A stretch of 64,000 nt of DNA from an uncultured Eubacteriales bacterium (GCA_900542295.1 UQNJ01000006.1:47523-111522); one strand, 5' to 3'; counted from the stretch's first letter, positions 44,336 to 54,038 are shown. Program-made: numbers and translations. The notes: generated from the letters alone by a model not told the origin.

Positions 44336-45259
44336 TCATGATACAAAATCATTTTCTTTGAAACTCTTATCAGGAGGTACCAATATCAATTCACATGTGC
44401 ACTCATGATATTCTTTCTCCACTTTCTTGTTTACATCCTTTAATGCCTTTGTCAAATCATCAACTGCCATTTTTTCTGCTTCTATCTGAAAATAAACGGC
44501 CACCCATAAATGACGCCCTGTCTTTGTTATATTATAAAATACAGGGACAAAATCATATTCTTTTAAAACAGAGTTACATAATTCTTTAATCTCATCTACA
44601 AAATCTTCTTCAGGTGAGAACATGAATATGTCTCTTATCGCTCCCCATAAGATTTTAGCACTTTCCGGCAGCATAAATATCATAACTGTTACAGCGATAA
44701 TCTGGTCAAAATACGGTACGATAAAGGCAAAGGGTGTTTTTTTCAGATATATGGCTATCGCAAAAGCCAATGACATGCCTAAGCTGTATATAATATCCAG
44801 TTTCCAACTTAAAAGTTCTGCTTTAATTGTAGGTGAGGATATATTTTTGTTCAGCCTGTTCATAAATATAAAAATAATTATACTTAACGCACCAAGTGCC
44901 AATTGGAAAATTGACACTTGCGCATTGTTTACAGAATTTCCGCCTGATAATGCAGACTCTATTACTTCTGCCGAAACTCCGATAGTAACCGACAGCATCA
45001 TAACACTTTTAATAATAACAAATATTGACTCTATTTGAAAATATCCATAAGGATGTTTTTCAGAAACAGGTTTATGAAACAGCGGCGTTACAAATAAAAG
45101 CAGCGCTATAAATACAAGCTCGGAAGTATCATAGACAGCATCAGTCAATGCCGACTGCGAATGGCTGTATATTGCAAAAATAAACTCTATAACAGCAAAC
45201 ATAAGCCCCGAAAAAAAAGACATGAGCAAAATTTGTTTTTCTCGTTTTTCATTTATCAT
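44336..45259 (-). CDS. Cation diffusion facilitator family transporter
   Basis: A 307-residue protein with about six helices and a C-terminal cytoplasmic domain (about 220-300). The TM2 metal motif is DAVYD (DxxxD) and a conserved HPYG follows. In TM5 the usual HxxxD reads SWKLD, so the first metal ligand is not His. Zn/Cd exporters use mixed His/Asp sites; the change suggests another metal or an inactive variant. Confidence 0.8.
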   Translation of the reverse strand: MINEKREKQILLMSFFSGLMFAVIEFIFAIYSHSQSALTDAVYDTSELVFIALLLFVTPLFHKPVSEKHPYGYFQIESIFVIIKSVMMLSVTIGVSAEVIESALSGGNSVNNAQVSIFQLALGALSIIIFIFMNRLNKNISSPTIKAELLSWKLDIIYSLGMSLAFAIAIYLKKTPFAFIVPYFDQIIAVTVMIFMLPESAKILWGAIRDIFMFSPEEDFVDEIKELCNSVLKEYDFVPVFYNITKTGRHLWVAVYFQIEAEKMAVDDLTKALKDVNKKVEKEYHECTCELILVPPDKSFKENDFVS

Positions 45260-45300
45260 AATCTAATCTTCTTTACCCTTACCAGTCAGTTCTTAATAAT

Positions 45301-45924
45301 CTATCTCAAGCTATTGATTTCTTTCTGCAAATTTTCCAAAAATCTGCCTGCATGCGCCCCATCCATCTGCGTATGGTGGAACTGAAATGAAACTGTCAGA
45401 TAATATTTGAATATTTTCTTTTTATATCTGCCCCATATGACAAACGGATTGTTGAAAATTCCGCTGTTCATACCTACTGCTCCGTCAATTTGTGTATCAA
45501 GTATCGCTGATGTTCCTATTACCATACTATCATTGGACAAATCTCTGTCTATGCAGCTTTGTACAACTTCATTTGTGTATTTCATATACTGTTCGTTGAA
45601 TTTATTCAAATCCTTTTCATATAAAATATCACATGAGCTGACTTCTTTATTTTTATTCTTTACAATCGTATTAACAGCAATATTATCATACTGCATCAAT
45701 TTGTCACCTACGGGAAGTATATAAAACTCTTTCACCTCTGCTGCGGCTTTTCCTATACAATAATCCATCAGCATATTGAACTTCATATTTTTTCTTTTGC
45801 CTGTCCTTATCAGATTAGTAATATCCATCGTCTTAAAAAAGGTCACCATAGGGTTTGGGGCTTTCATCCACAGATCATAAGCCGCCTTTCTTGTTGTATT
45901 TTGAGGCTGAATTTCCTTAACCAT
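45301..45924 (-). CDS. Chloramphenicol acetyltransferase-like protein
   Basis: A 207-residue protein of the CatA family, slightly shorter than the usual 213-220. The catalytic region FHHTQMDGAHAGRFLENLQ near the C-terminus matches the HHxxxDGxH motif with the active His and structural Asp. The N-terminus has the typical RKAAYDLWMKAPNPMVTF segment. Distant members of this family are often not resistance enzymes; the acceptor is unknown. It lies next to a MATE exporter. Confidence 0.82.
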   Translation of the reverse strand: MVKEIQPQNTTRKAAYDLWMKAPNPMVTFFKTMDITNLIRTGKRKNMKFNMLMDYCIGKAAAEVKEFYILPVGDKLMQYDNIAVNTIVKNKNKEVSSCDILYEKDLNKFNEQYMKYTNEVVQSCIDRDLSNDSMVIGTSAILDTQIDGAVGMNSGIFNNPFVIWGRYKKKIFKYYLTVSFQFHHTQMDGAHAGRFLENLQKEINSLR

Positions 45925-45973
45925 TATATCCTCCCTAAAAACTTGTTAACAAAAATATATACTCTGCCTGTCT

Positions 45974-47344
45974 CTATATATGTTTCTTGCTGCCTACCTT
46001 TTTTATTTCAAATGCAAACATCGTTACCGTAGTAGCTACGGCAATTATATCAGCAACAGGCTCTGCAAGGAATACTGCGAAAATTTTATCTTCCATAAGT
46101 GCCGGCAATATATATATAAGTGGTATAAGCACCAGAATTTTTCTGAAAATAGCTAAAAAAGCACTTTTCTTTGAATTGCCGAATGCTATGAATGTTTGCT
46201 GACACGATATCTGTAGACCCATTAAAGCAACTGAGGCCATATATATTCTAAGTGCCCAGCATGACATATCCGCCAACTCGGGATCATTTGTAAAAATACT
46301 TACGGGAAGTGACGGCACAAGTTCTACTATGGTCCATAATAACAATGCATATGTAAAACAACATATAGTCTGAAGCTTAAATGCCTTTTTGACTCTTTCC
46401 ATATTTCCTGCGCCGTAATTGTAGCTGATTATAGGCTGTCCGCCTTGAGTAAATCCCTGCATAGGCAAAAGTGCAAACTGCATTATACTTGAAAGAATAG
46501 TCATCGCACCTACAGCCATATCTCCCCCGTATTTAAGCAGTGAGGAATTAAAGCATAAAATCAATATGCTTTCCGTAGAAGTCATGACAAAAGGCGCTGT
46601 TCCAAGAGCCACACACGGAAGCAATATATTTTTTTCTATCTTCATATTTTTTCTCTTCAATTTGAGATTTGTATCTTCACCCCTTAAAAATCTGTATGCC
46701 CAAACTCCGCTTACAGCCTGAGAAATGACGGTTGCAAGGGCAGCTCCTCTTACTCCCATATCAAACAAAAAAATAAAAACAGGGTCAAGAATTATATTGG
46801 TTACTGCACCTATAATAACAGTAATCATACCTATCTTTGAAAACCCCTGAGTGGATATAAAAGCATTAAGTCCTAATGTCAGCTGTACAAATACAGTTCC
46901 GAAAGCATATATGGTTATATAACTTTTTGCATATCCTATGGTGTTTTCACTTGCGCCAAAAATGTAAAGAAGCGGCTCCTTAAATATCAGAACAACGGCA
47001 GTCAAAACAACAGCTACTGCAATCAAAGCCGAAAAACAGTTTCCCAAAATCTTTTCAGCCGTAACGTTGTCACCTTTTCCCATAAATATTCCTGCTCTGG
47101 GGGCACCACCCATTGCTATAAGGCTTGCAAACGCAGATACTATCATGATTATCGGGAAGCATACTCCTACTCCCGTAAGAGCTGCTGCCCCTTCAAAAGG
47201 AATATGACCTATGTACATCCTGTCAACCATATTATAAAGGGCATTTACAAGCTGCGATGTTATCGCCGGTACTGCTAATACAAATAAAAGATGTCCTACC
47301 TTATCTTTACCTAAATCAACTTCTTTTCCAATGGTTTTTCTCAT
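45974..47344 (-). CDS. MATE family efflux transporter
   Basis: A 456-residue, 12-helix MATE protein (DinF/MepA-like) with the usual N-half start (HLLFVLAVPAITSQLVNALYNMVDRMYIGH) and a repeated second half (GFTQGGQPIISYNYGAGN). It exports cationic drugs or metabolites with Na+ or H+. It overlaps the marR gene by four bases (ATGA), so the pair is an operon regulated by the MarR protein. Confidence 0.92.
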   Translation of the reverse strand: MRKTIGKEVDLGKDKVGHLLFVLAVPAITSQLVNALYNMVDRMYIGHIPFEGAAALTGVGVCFPIIMIVSAFASLIAMGGAPRAGIFMGKGDNVTAEKILGNCFSALIAVAVVLTAVVLIFKEPLLYIFGASENTIGYAKSYITIYAFGTVFVQLTLGLNAFISTQGFSKIGMITVIIGAVTNIILDPVFIFLFDMGVRGAALATVISQAVSGVWAYRFLRGEDTNLKLKRKNMKIEKNILLPCVALGTAPFVMTSTESILILCFNSSLLKYGGDMAVGAMTILSSIMQFALLPMQGFTQGGQPIISYNYGAGNMERVKKAFKLQTICCFTYALLLWTIVELVPSLPVSIFTNDPELADMSCWALRIYMASVALMGLQISCQQTFIAFGNSKKSAFLAIFRKILVLIPLIYILPALMEDKIFAVFLAEPVADIIAVATTVTMFAFEIKKVGSKKHI

Positions 47345-47784
47345 ATTCTTTCCTCCGATGCTTTAAAGTTGCTTATTATTTTTTCCATAGTTTCACACAT
47401 TTGTTCAATTTCTTCATTTGAAATATCAGAGAAAATAATTTCGTTTATCTCTCTTATTCCGGCATTGATCTTTTCTATGACAGGTACAGCCTTCTCAGTA
47501 ACTGCTATATGCCTGCTTCTCTTATCTTTCTCAGATTCCCATGTTCTGACCAGATCCTTATCAGCAAGGGATGAAATGCTTCTGCTTATCAGACCCTTTG
47601 ATACTCTCATCAAAAGGTTGAGCTGTCCGCAGGTTTCTATGCTTTTATTATTGGAAAGCATGATTAGAATATTGATTTCGCTTGGAGAAAAAACCTGTCC
47701 GTTGTATTCTATTTTAAGCTTTGCCGAATATACTTTTCTTATTTCGGAAAAGTACTCAAACATTGTTTCTACATTTTTTATCAT
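47341..47784 (-). CDS. MarR-family transcriptional regulator
   Basis: A 147-residue winged-helix regulator. The recognition region LMRVSKGLISRSISSLADKDLVRTWESEKDKRSRHIAVTE (about 58-95, in several stretches) contains the MarR wing DKRSRHI. It probably represses itself and the MATE gene from the palindrome 29 bases upstream of its start. Confidence 0.88.
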   Translation of the reverse strand: MIKNVETMFEYFSEIRKVYSAKLKIEYNGQVFSPSEINILIMLSNNKSIETCGQLNLLMRVSKGLISRSISSLADKDLVRTWESEKDKRSRHIAVTEKAVPVIEKINAGIREINEIIFSDISNEEIEQMCETMEKIISNFKASEERI

Positions 47785-47812
47785 TTTGCCTCCAGATATC
47801 TTAGCTGACGCA

Positions 47813-47840
47813 AGAATTAGTTTACTTGTAAACTAATTCT
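47813..47840. promoter_or_regulatory. Palindromic operator upstream of marR-MATE
   Basis: AGAATTAGTTTAC-TT-GTAAACTAATTCT, a perfect 13-base inverted repeat with a two-base centre. The inner part (TAGTTTAC/GTAAACTA) resembles known MarR operators. It is the only such palindrome near this operon. Confidence 0.75.
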
Positions 47841-47893
47841 AAATCCACCGCAGCTTATTGTCAAGGGGGCTGTAATAACCTTTTAAAAAACAA

Positions 47894-47920
47894 ACACAGC
47901 GCCTTATAAAGCCGCCGTGT
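47894..47920 (-). terminator. Terminator after rarA
   Basis: On the minus strand ACACGGCG and CGCTGTGT pair (one G-U) around a short loop, followed by TTGTTTTTTAAAA. It separates rarA from the marR operon. Confidence 0.75.
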
Positions 47921-47956
47921 AAGAATAACCTATTATATTTTCATATTTTTTCATAT

Positions 47957-49276
47957 TCACTTACGATAATTTCTTTTCAGATCCTTTATTTTTCTTAGCC
48001 TTTCCTTAAATTTAATTTCAGCTCCCTGCTCTGTCGGTATATAATACTCTCTCCCCAAAAGAGAATCAGGAAGACACTGCATGTCTGTAATTTTATCTTC
48101 AGTATCGTGAGCGTATTGATAACCCTTTCCGTAATCAAGTTCCCTCATCAGCTTTGTGACACCATTTCTTATCACCTTCGGTACAGGCTCTGCAAGCTGA
48201 GTAAGGGCATCTTTTTTAGCTTTCTCATATGCCATGTATATAGCATTTGATTTGGGAGTTACAGACATATATACGACCGCCTCAGTTAAATGTACAGAGC
48301 ATTCCGGCATCCCTATAAAATGACATGCCTGATATGCCGTAACTGCAATCTCCATTGCTTTAGGGTCTGCAAGCCCTATATCCTCTGCGGCAAATCTTGT
48401 CACTCTTCTCGCTATGTAAAGAGGGTCTTCTCCTGCCTCAAGCATTCTTGCAAGCCAATACACTGCCGCATCCGGATCAGAGTTTCTCATGGATTTATGA
48501 AGTGCAGAAATAAGATTATAATGTTCTTCTCCGTTTTTATCATAAAGGAGCGATTTCTTTGAAGTACATTGTTCAACCGTTTCTTTGGTAACGGTAATTT
48601 GATTATTGTAAACTTCGCCGTTAAGTACAACCATTTCAAGAGTTGACAGCGCAGTCCTTGCATCACCATTGGCAAATCCTGCAATGACAGTCAGAAGTTC
48701 ATCATCTATATTTACATTCTGTGAGCCAAACCCCCTAATATCTGATATTGCCCGCTTAAGAAGCGTAACAATGTCAATTTCCGTAAGAGGTTTAAGAACA
48801 AATACTCTGCACCTTGACAAAAGTGCCCCGTTGATTTCAAAAGACGGATTTTCCGTTGTAGCTCCTATAAGTATTATGCTGCCTTTCTCTACAAACGGCA
48901 GAAAAGCATCCTGCTGAGCCTTGTTGAATCTATGTATCTCATCTACAAACAGTATCGTCTTTTCTCCGTACCTTCTGTTGGTCTCAGCTTGCTGCATTAT
49001 ACTTCTTATTTCTTTTATTCCGCCGGTAACTGCCGAAAAATCAATGAATTCGGCTTTTGTCTTTTTTGCGATTATCCGTGCAAGTGTGGTTTTTCCAACA
49101 CCGGGAGGACCCCAGAAAATCATAGATGATATATTGTCGCTCTCTATGATTTTCCTAAGTACCTTATCTTTTCCAAGGAGATGAGCTTGGCCGACATACT
49201 CGTCAAGAGTCTCAGGTCTAAGCCTTGCCGCCAACGGCTGGCTTATATGACTTTCAAACATACTTACCTGCTCCAC
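47957..49276 (-). CDS. rarA: Replication-associated recombination protein RarA (MgsA)
   Basis: A 439-residue AAA+ clamp-loader-like ATPase. It has MFESHISQPLAARLRPETLDEYVGQAHL at the start, Walker A GPPGVGKTTLA near 57-67, Walker B LFVDEIHRF near 110, and C-terminal MgsA helical domains. It acts at stalled forks with SSB. The ATG at residue 6 may be the true start, as homologues often begin with MF. Confidence 0.93.
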   Translation of the reverse strand: MEQVSMFESHISQPLAARLRPETLDEYVGQAHLLGKDKVLRKIIESDNISSMIFWGPPGVGKTTLARIIAKKTKAEFIDFSAVTGGIKEIRSIMQQAETNRRYGEKTILFVDEIHRFNKAQQDAFLPFVEKGSIILIGATTENPSFEINGALLSRCRVFVLKPLTEIDIVTLLKRAISDIRGFGSQNVNIDDELLTVIAGFANGDARTALSTLEMVVLNGEVYNNQITVTKETVEQCTSKKSLLYDKNGEEHYNLISALHKSMRNSDPDAAVYWLARMLEAGEDPLYIARRVTRFAAEDIGLADPKAMEIAVTAYQACHFIGMPECSVHLTEAVVYMSVTPKSNAIYMAYEKAKKDALTQLAEPVPKVIRNGVTKLMRELDYGKGYQYAHDTEDKITDMQCLPDSLLGREYYIPTEQGAEIKFKERLRKIKDLKRNYRK

Positions 49277-49344
49277 TTATTCTCTCCTTTCTCTTTCTAA
49301 AGAAAACTTAACAATCACAGATACTTACTCGCTTTTATAGCATA

Positions 49345-50340
49345 TTATTTTTTTACTGCCTTATAAATTGTATCTATTATTGCATAACCTATACCTGCAA
49401 TAGGCCAGATTATCCAGCTTAGTCCCCAATTCATGGTGATAAAGCTGTAACCCAGATAAATTCCCGTAACAGCAAGCCAGTAAACAGTAGCAAGTGCTTG
49501 CAGGCGCTCATCCTTATCTGCTCTTGTAAAGTCTCCTTGTTCCAGAAGTGTCTCTAAGCTGTCCCACTTCATTCCCACACGAACAAATATGTTTACGGCA
49601 ACAGAAACTATAACAAGCAGAGCAGCCACTGCTGCCACAAAATGATATCCGTCATCTTCTCCTGAAATGAACCCCACTATAAATATAGGCAAAACTGCCA
49701 AAATGCATATAGCTACTCCTATTGCAATTCTTTGCCCCATTATAGGTCTGTATGATTCTTTTAAAGCAGTTATCTTTTCTTCTAAACCTGCTTCAAGTTC
49801 TATAGGCTCTTTTTCCAAATATTCAAACTTAGAAGATTTAATACCTGCAATAATACATTTTGTAACACCTATTGCAACTATCATAAGCAGTATTGCTACC
49901 CCGAGCATTGCCGCCTTATCCTCATTCATCCGGATGAGCCCATATTCGCCTGCTCCGGCAAGAAGTATAAGACAAACAGGAGAAAGAACAAATAAAGAAA
50001 TTCCAAAAGATAGTTTCGGTGTAATCTCTTCCCTCATATTCAAAAACTCTTCTGCTTCTCCAAAGGAAACTCTGTGGATTTTCCTTTCCTGCTTTTGAGG
50101 CACTTCTGTATCATAGGAAATATTATTGTCCTTTGCTTCATACCTCTCGTTCTTCAAAAGATAATCAGTTGTCACACCGAAAACTTCTGCAAGCTTAAGA
50201 ATCTTGTCTAAATCCGGTGTGGATTGGGCACTTTCCCATTTTGATACCGACTGGCGAGTAACATTCAGCCTCTCCGCCAACTCTTCCTGCGACCAACCGT
50301 TCTTTTTTCTCAATTCTATAATCTTATCAGCTAAAATCAT
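49345..50340 (-). CDS. XRE regulator fused to a membrane domain
   Basis: A 331-residue protein with an N-terminal XRE HTH (ELRKKNGWSQEELAERLNVTRQSVSKWES, about residues 9-37) and a C-terminal part with about six hydrophobic segments (105-330). Membrane-tethered XRE proteins of this type are common in Clostridia; the signal and targets are unknown. It is a single gene with a GGAGG site. Confidence 0.85.
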   Translation of the reverse strand: MILADKIIELRKKNGWSQEELAERLNVTRQSVSKWESAQSTPDLDKILKLAEVFGVTTDYLLKNERYEAKDNNISYDTEVPQKQERKIHRVSFGEAEEFLNMREEITPKLSFGISLFVLSPVCLILLAGAGEYGLIRMNEDKAAMLGVAILLMIVAIGVTKCIIAGIKSSKFEYLEKEPIELEAGLEEKITALKESYRPIMGQRIAIGVAICILAVLPIFIVGFISGEDDGYHFVAAVAALLVIVSVAVNIFVRVGMKWDSLETLLEQGDFTRADKDERLQALATVYWLAVTGIYLGYSFITMNWGLSWIIWPIAGIGYAIIDTIYKAVKK

Positions 50341-50419
50341 ATTTTACCTCCGTGGCTCTTTTTTTTTAATACTAACGCTTTTAGCTGATTCACTCCACCA
50401 ACTCTGCTTGGAAATTTGT

Positions 50420-50432
50420 CAACCTACAGTTG
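50420..50432. promoter_or_regulatory. Possible autoregulatory operator of the XRE gene
   Basis: CAAC-CTACA-GTTG lies about 80 bases before the XRE start, overlapping a possible -35 (TTGACA on the minus strand). A small imperfect dyad of this kind could be its own binding site; support is weak. Confidence 0.3.
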
Positions 50433-50462
50433 CATCGTTGAAATTTCAATAATTTTAAGCAC

Positions 50463-52139
50463 TTAAAACAGTCCGCTGATCACACCGTTTTCATCTACAT
50501 CTATCTTTTCCGCCGCAGGAACTTTAGGGAGTCCCGGCATAGTCATAATATCGCCTGTAAGGGCAACTATAAAACCTGCGCCGGCAGAAACCTTTAAATT
50601 TCTAACTGTAACAGTGAAGTCTTTAGGCGCCCCCAATTTTGACGGATCGTCTGAAAAGCTGTATTGAGTTTTTGCCATGCAAATCGGCAGATTTCCAAAT
50701 CCCAGTTCTTCTATCTGCTTCATTTGTTTTTTTGCATTGTCTGTAAGGGCAACTCCGTCTGCATGATATATTTTTTTGCATATTGCATTTAATTTTTCTT
50801 CAATGGAAATCTCAAGGCTGTAGGACTGTTTGAAATTATTAGGCATTTCACAGATTCTTACAACTTCCTCCGCAAGAGCCTTTCCGCCTTCTCCACCTTT
50901 TGCCCAAACTTCCGATAAAACAGCATTTACCCCAAGTTCACGACATTTTGAAGCAACAAGGTCAAGTTCTTCCTGAGTATCCGTAGGGAAGGCATTTATC
51001 GCTACTACACACGGCAGCCCAAACACTTCTTTTATATTTGATACATGCTGTAACAAATTAGGAAGTCCTGCTTCAAGAGCCTCAAGGTTCTTCTCGTTTA
51101 AATCGTTCTTTGCAACACCGCCATGATATTTAAGAGCTCTGACAGTAGCTACAATTACAGCTGCATCAGGTTTAAGTCCTGCCATTCTGCATTTTATATC
51201 AAAGAACTTTTCAGCACCAAGGTCTGCGGCAAATCCTGCCTCTGTAACTGTGTAATCCGCCAGTTTAAGAGACATTCTTGTTGCTGTAACGGAATTGCAT
51301 CCGTGAGCTATGTTAGCAAAGGGTCCCCCATGAATAAATGCAGGCGTTCCCTCGAGAGTCTGTACAAGATTAGGTTTTAAAGCATCTTTAAGAAGCGCTG
51401 CCATTGCGCCCTCTGCCTTAAGATCATGTGCTGTCACCGGTTTGCCTTCATATGTATATGCCACTATTATACGAGCAAGCCTGTTTTTAAGATCAGGTAT
51501 ATCAGAAGCAAGACAAAGCACTGCCATTACCTCAGAGGCCACGGTTATATCAAAGCCGTCTTCACGAGGCACGCCTTGCATTCTGCCGCCAAGACCGTCT
51601 ACTATATGTCTAAGCTGTCTGTCGTTCATATCTACAGCTCTTTTCCATGTAATCTGCTTAGGGTCTATACCTAATTTATTGCCTTGCTGAATATGATTGT
51701 CAAGCATCGCCGCAAGCAAGTTGTTTGCTGCCCCTATAGCATGAAAATCTCCTGTAAAATGTAAGTTTATATCCTCCATCGGAACAACCTGTGCATATCC
51801 TCCTCCTGCGGCTCCTCCTTTGATACCGAACACAGGACCCAGTGATGGCTCTCTCAATGCGGCTATTGCATTTTTACCTATCTTCCTAAGTCCGTCGGCA
51901 AGGCCTACCGATGTTGTGGTTTTTCCTTCCCCTGCGGGCGTTGGAGTTATTGCAGTTACAAGAATCAGCTTGCCGTCAGGCTTTTGGCCGTTTTCTTTTA
52001 AAATAGAATAATCAACCTTTGCCTTGTAATTTCCGTACTGTTCCAGATACTTGTCATCTACACCTGCGATTTCAGCTATTTCAGTTATTTTCTTTTTCTT
52101 ACATTCCTGTGCAATCTCAATATCGCTTTTGAATCCCAT
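50463..52139 (-). CDS. fhs: Formate-tetrahydrofolate ligase
   Basis: A 558-residue enzyme of usual length making 10-formyl-THF from formate, ATP and THF. The P-loop-like ITPTPAGEGKTTTSVGL is near 63-79, and PSLGPVFGIKGGAAGGGYAQV and the C-terminal MTMPGLPKVPAAEKIDVDE are conserved. In anaerobes it serves purine synthesis and formate-linked one-carbon metabolism. It starts 11 bases after rnhB. Confidence 0.97.
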   Translation of the reverse strand: MGFKSDIEIAQECKKKKITEIAEIAGVDDKYLEQYGNYKAKVDYSILKENGQKPDGKLILVTAITPTPAGEGKTTTSVGLADGLRKIGKNAIAALREPSLGPVFGIKGGAAGGGYAQVVPMEDINLHFTGDFHAIGAANNLLAAMLDNHIQQGNKLGIDPKQITWKRAVDMNDRQLRHIVDGLGGRMQGVPREDGFDITVASEVMAVLCLASDIPDLKNRLARIIVAYTYEGKPVTAHDLKAEGAMAALLKDALKPNLVQTLEGTPAFIHGGPFANIAHGCNSVTATRMSLKLADYTVTEAGFAADLGAEKFFDIKCRMAGLKPDAAVIVATVRALKYHGGVAKNDLNEKNLEALEAGLPNLLQHVSNIKEVFGLPCVVAINAFPTDTQEELDLVASKCRELGVNAVLSEVWAKGGEGGKALAEEVVRICEMPNNFKQSYSLEISIEEKLNAICKKIYHADGVALTDNAKKQMKQIEELGFGNLPICMAKTQYSFSDDPSKLGAPKDFTVTVRNLKVSAGAGFIVALTGDIMTMPGLPKVPAAEKIDVDENGVISGLF

Positions 52140-52150
52140 TTTTTTCTCCT

Positions 52151-52810
52151 TTATAAATTCTTCAAAAAAGTTTTACGGTGAATCGGTGTGATACCATGAT
52201 TATTTATGCCTTCATAATGGGCTTTTGTTCCGTAGCCTTTATTGCTATCAAAGCCATAATAAGGATATTTTTCATGATACTCCGTCATGATTCTGTCTCT
52301 TGTAACTTTTGCTATTATTGAAGCTGCCGCAATCGAAAGGCTCTTTGCATCCCCCTTTATAACAGGTTCCTGACGGATATCAATGTCTCTCAGAGATACA
52401 GCATCCAAAAGAAGAAGCTTGATTCCCTCTTTACCGGTATTTTCCTTTAAAACTCTGTTTGTCTCAAATGCTGCAGTTTTCATGGCTCTCATAGTTGCCT
52501 GCAAAATATTTATTTCATCTATTACATTATTATCCTCTATTCCAATGCCGTACGCAAGTGCTTTTGATGTAATTTTTTCAAATAATTCTTCTCGTTTTTT
52601 GGGTGAAAGTTTCTTGGAATCATCTATTCCGACTATATCAAATTTTTCTCCCAAAACAACGCATGCTGCTACAACAGGTCCTGCCAGAGGTCCCCTCCCT
52701 GCTTCATCTATTCCTCCGATGTTATTTAGACTTACTTTGTATGACCGGTCAAATGCTGTCATACTGTCAAACTTTTCCCTAAGCTTAAGCTGTCTTTCTT
52801 CTTTATTCAT
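52151..52810 (-). CDS. rnhB: Ribonuclease HII
   Basis: A 219-residue RNase HII. GGIDEAGRGPLAGPVVA (catalytic Asp-Glu) is near residue 28, DSKKLSPKKRE near 61 and VTRDRIM near 170. It removes ribonucleotides from DNA. It overlaps ylqF by eight bases; the order rplS-ylqF-rnhB matches Bacillus. Confidence 0.96.
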   Translation of the reverse strand: MNKEERQLKLREKFDSMTAFDRSYKVSLNNIGGIDEAGRGPLAGPVVAACVVLGEKFDIVGIDDSKKLSPKKREELFEKITSKALAYGIGIEDNNVIDEINILQATMRAMKTAAFETNRVLKENTGKEGIKLLLLDAVSLRDIDIRQEPVIKGDAKSLSIAAASIIAKVTRDRIMTEYHEKYPYYGFDSNKGYGTKAHYEGINNHGITPIHRKTFLKNL

Positions 52811-53642
52811 CAGCTGTCTCCAATGTTATATTACCTATTATTCCTGCTCTGAACTCATCAAGAATAGTCCGGGCACATCTTTCATAATCTATTCGTTTAC
52901 CTGAAAGTATGAAGCCTCGCCTCATTGCAATTCTTTCCATCGTCTCAAGGGCAGTTTCTCCTGTTTTTTCTATCTTGTATCTTGAAATCAAAAGCTCCGG
53001 GTACTTTTTCTCAAGCACCTTTACAAGTTCAAGCGCCAAGTCGCTTACATCTAAAATTTCATCTTTGATAGATCCGCAAAAGGCCAGATTAAGTCCTACA
53101 TCCGGATCTTCAAACTTCGGCCACAATATGCCGGGAGTATCTAAAAGCTGCATACCGCTTACGAGAGAAAGCCATTGCTTTCCCTTTGTTACACCCGGCC
53201 TGTCTCCGGTCTTTGCGCTCTTCTTGCCTGTAAGTCTGTTGATCAGCGATGATTTTCCTACATTAGGTACTCCGACTATCATCATCCTAAGAGATTTCTT
53301 TCTGATCTGACCTTGGTTTTTTTTATTCTGTAAAGATGTCAGTAATTTTAAAAGTTGCTGAGCCCCATGGCCTTTCATACAGTTCATAGGCAGCACAATA
53401 TTATCTTCACTTTTAAATTTTTCTATCCATGCTTCGTTAGCCGAGGGATCCGAAAGGTCACTCTTGTTGAGAATAATTATTCTTTCTTTATCCCCAACCA
53501 GCTGGTCGATTATAGGATTCCTGCTTGATACAGGAATACGAGCATCTACCACCTCAATAACCAGATCCACCAATTTAAGATTTTCTTCTATCAGTTCCCG
53601 GGTTTTTTTCATATGTCCGGGATACCAGTTGATATTGTCCAT
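52803..53642 (-). CDS. ylqF: Ribosome biogenesis GTPase YlqF (RbgA)
   Basis: A 279-residue circularly permuted GTPase. The G4 motif NKSD (near 60) comes before G1 GVPNVGKSS (near 123) and G3 DTPG (near 168); the start MDNINWYPGHMKK is typical. It drives a late step of 50S assembly. It sits directly downstream of rplS with a terminator in between. Confidence 0.96.
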   Translation of the reverse strand: MDNINWYPGHMKKTRELIEENLKLVDLVIEVVDARIPVSSRNPIIDQLVGDKERIIILNKSDLSDPSANEAWIEKFKSEDNIVLPMNCMKGHGAQQLLKLLTSLQNKKNQGQIRKKSLRMMIVGVPNVGKSSLINRLTGKKSAKTGDRPGVTKGKQWLSLVSGMQLLDTPGILWPKFEDPDVGLNLAFCGSIKDEILDVSDLALELVKVLEKKYPELLISRYKIEKTGETALETMERIAMRRGFILSGKRIDYERCARTILDEFRAGIIGNITLETADE

Positions 53643-53667
53643 AGTATACCTCTCCGATTAGAAAAAA

Positions 53668-53689
53668 GGGGAACCCTTACGGATTCCCC
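53668..53689 (-). terminator. Terminator after rplS
   Basis: On the minus strand GGGGAATCC pairs with GGTTCCCC (loop GTAAG), followed by TTTTTTC. It lies just past the rplS stop, partially separating it from ylqF. Confidence 0.8.
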
Positions 53690-53696
53690 ATAAAAA

Positions 53697-54038
53697 CTAT
53701 TCCTTAGTTTTAATCTTTGCAGCCTTACCTGTTCTTTCACGCATGTAGTTAAGCTTAGCTCTTCTTACTGCGCCTCTTCTTACTACTTCAATCTTTTCGA
53801 TCCTAGGTGAATGCAGCGGGAAAGTCTTTTCTACGCCGACACCTGAAGCAATTTTTCTAACGGTAAAAGTTTCGCTTATACCGCCGTTCTGTTTCTTAAG
53901 TACGAAACCCTCGAAAACCTGAATTCTTTCTCTGTTGCCTTCTTTGATTTTGATGTGAACCTTTACAGTGTCTCCAACACCAAAAGCAGGGATATCATTT
54001 TTCTCATATTCCTGAGTTATTGATTTAATTAAATCCAT
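53697..54038 (-). CDS. rplS: Ribosomal protein L19
   Basis: A 113-residue L19 of normal length, beginning MDLIKSITQEY and containing the conserved GDTVKVHIKIKEGNRERIQVFEG, FTVRKIASGVGVEKTFPLHSP and KLNYMRERTGKAAKI segments. The ATG at 54038 has GGAGG upstream; a longer frame at 54074 would be non-standard. Confidence 0.97.
   Translation of the reverse strand: MDLIKSITQEYEKNDIPAFGVGDTVKVHIKIKEGNRERIQVFEGFVLKKQNGGISETFTVRKIASGVGVEKTFPLHSPRIEKIEVVRRGAVRRAKLNYMRERTGKAAKIKTKE

Noticed and set aside
45301..45924. Calling the CAT-like protein a true chloramphenicol resistance gene
   Set aside because: The catalytic motif is present but overall family membership alone does not show the substrate, and many genomic relatives act on other molecules.
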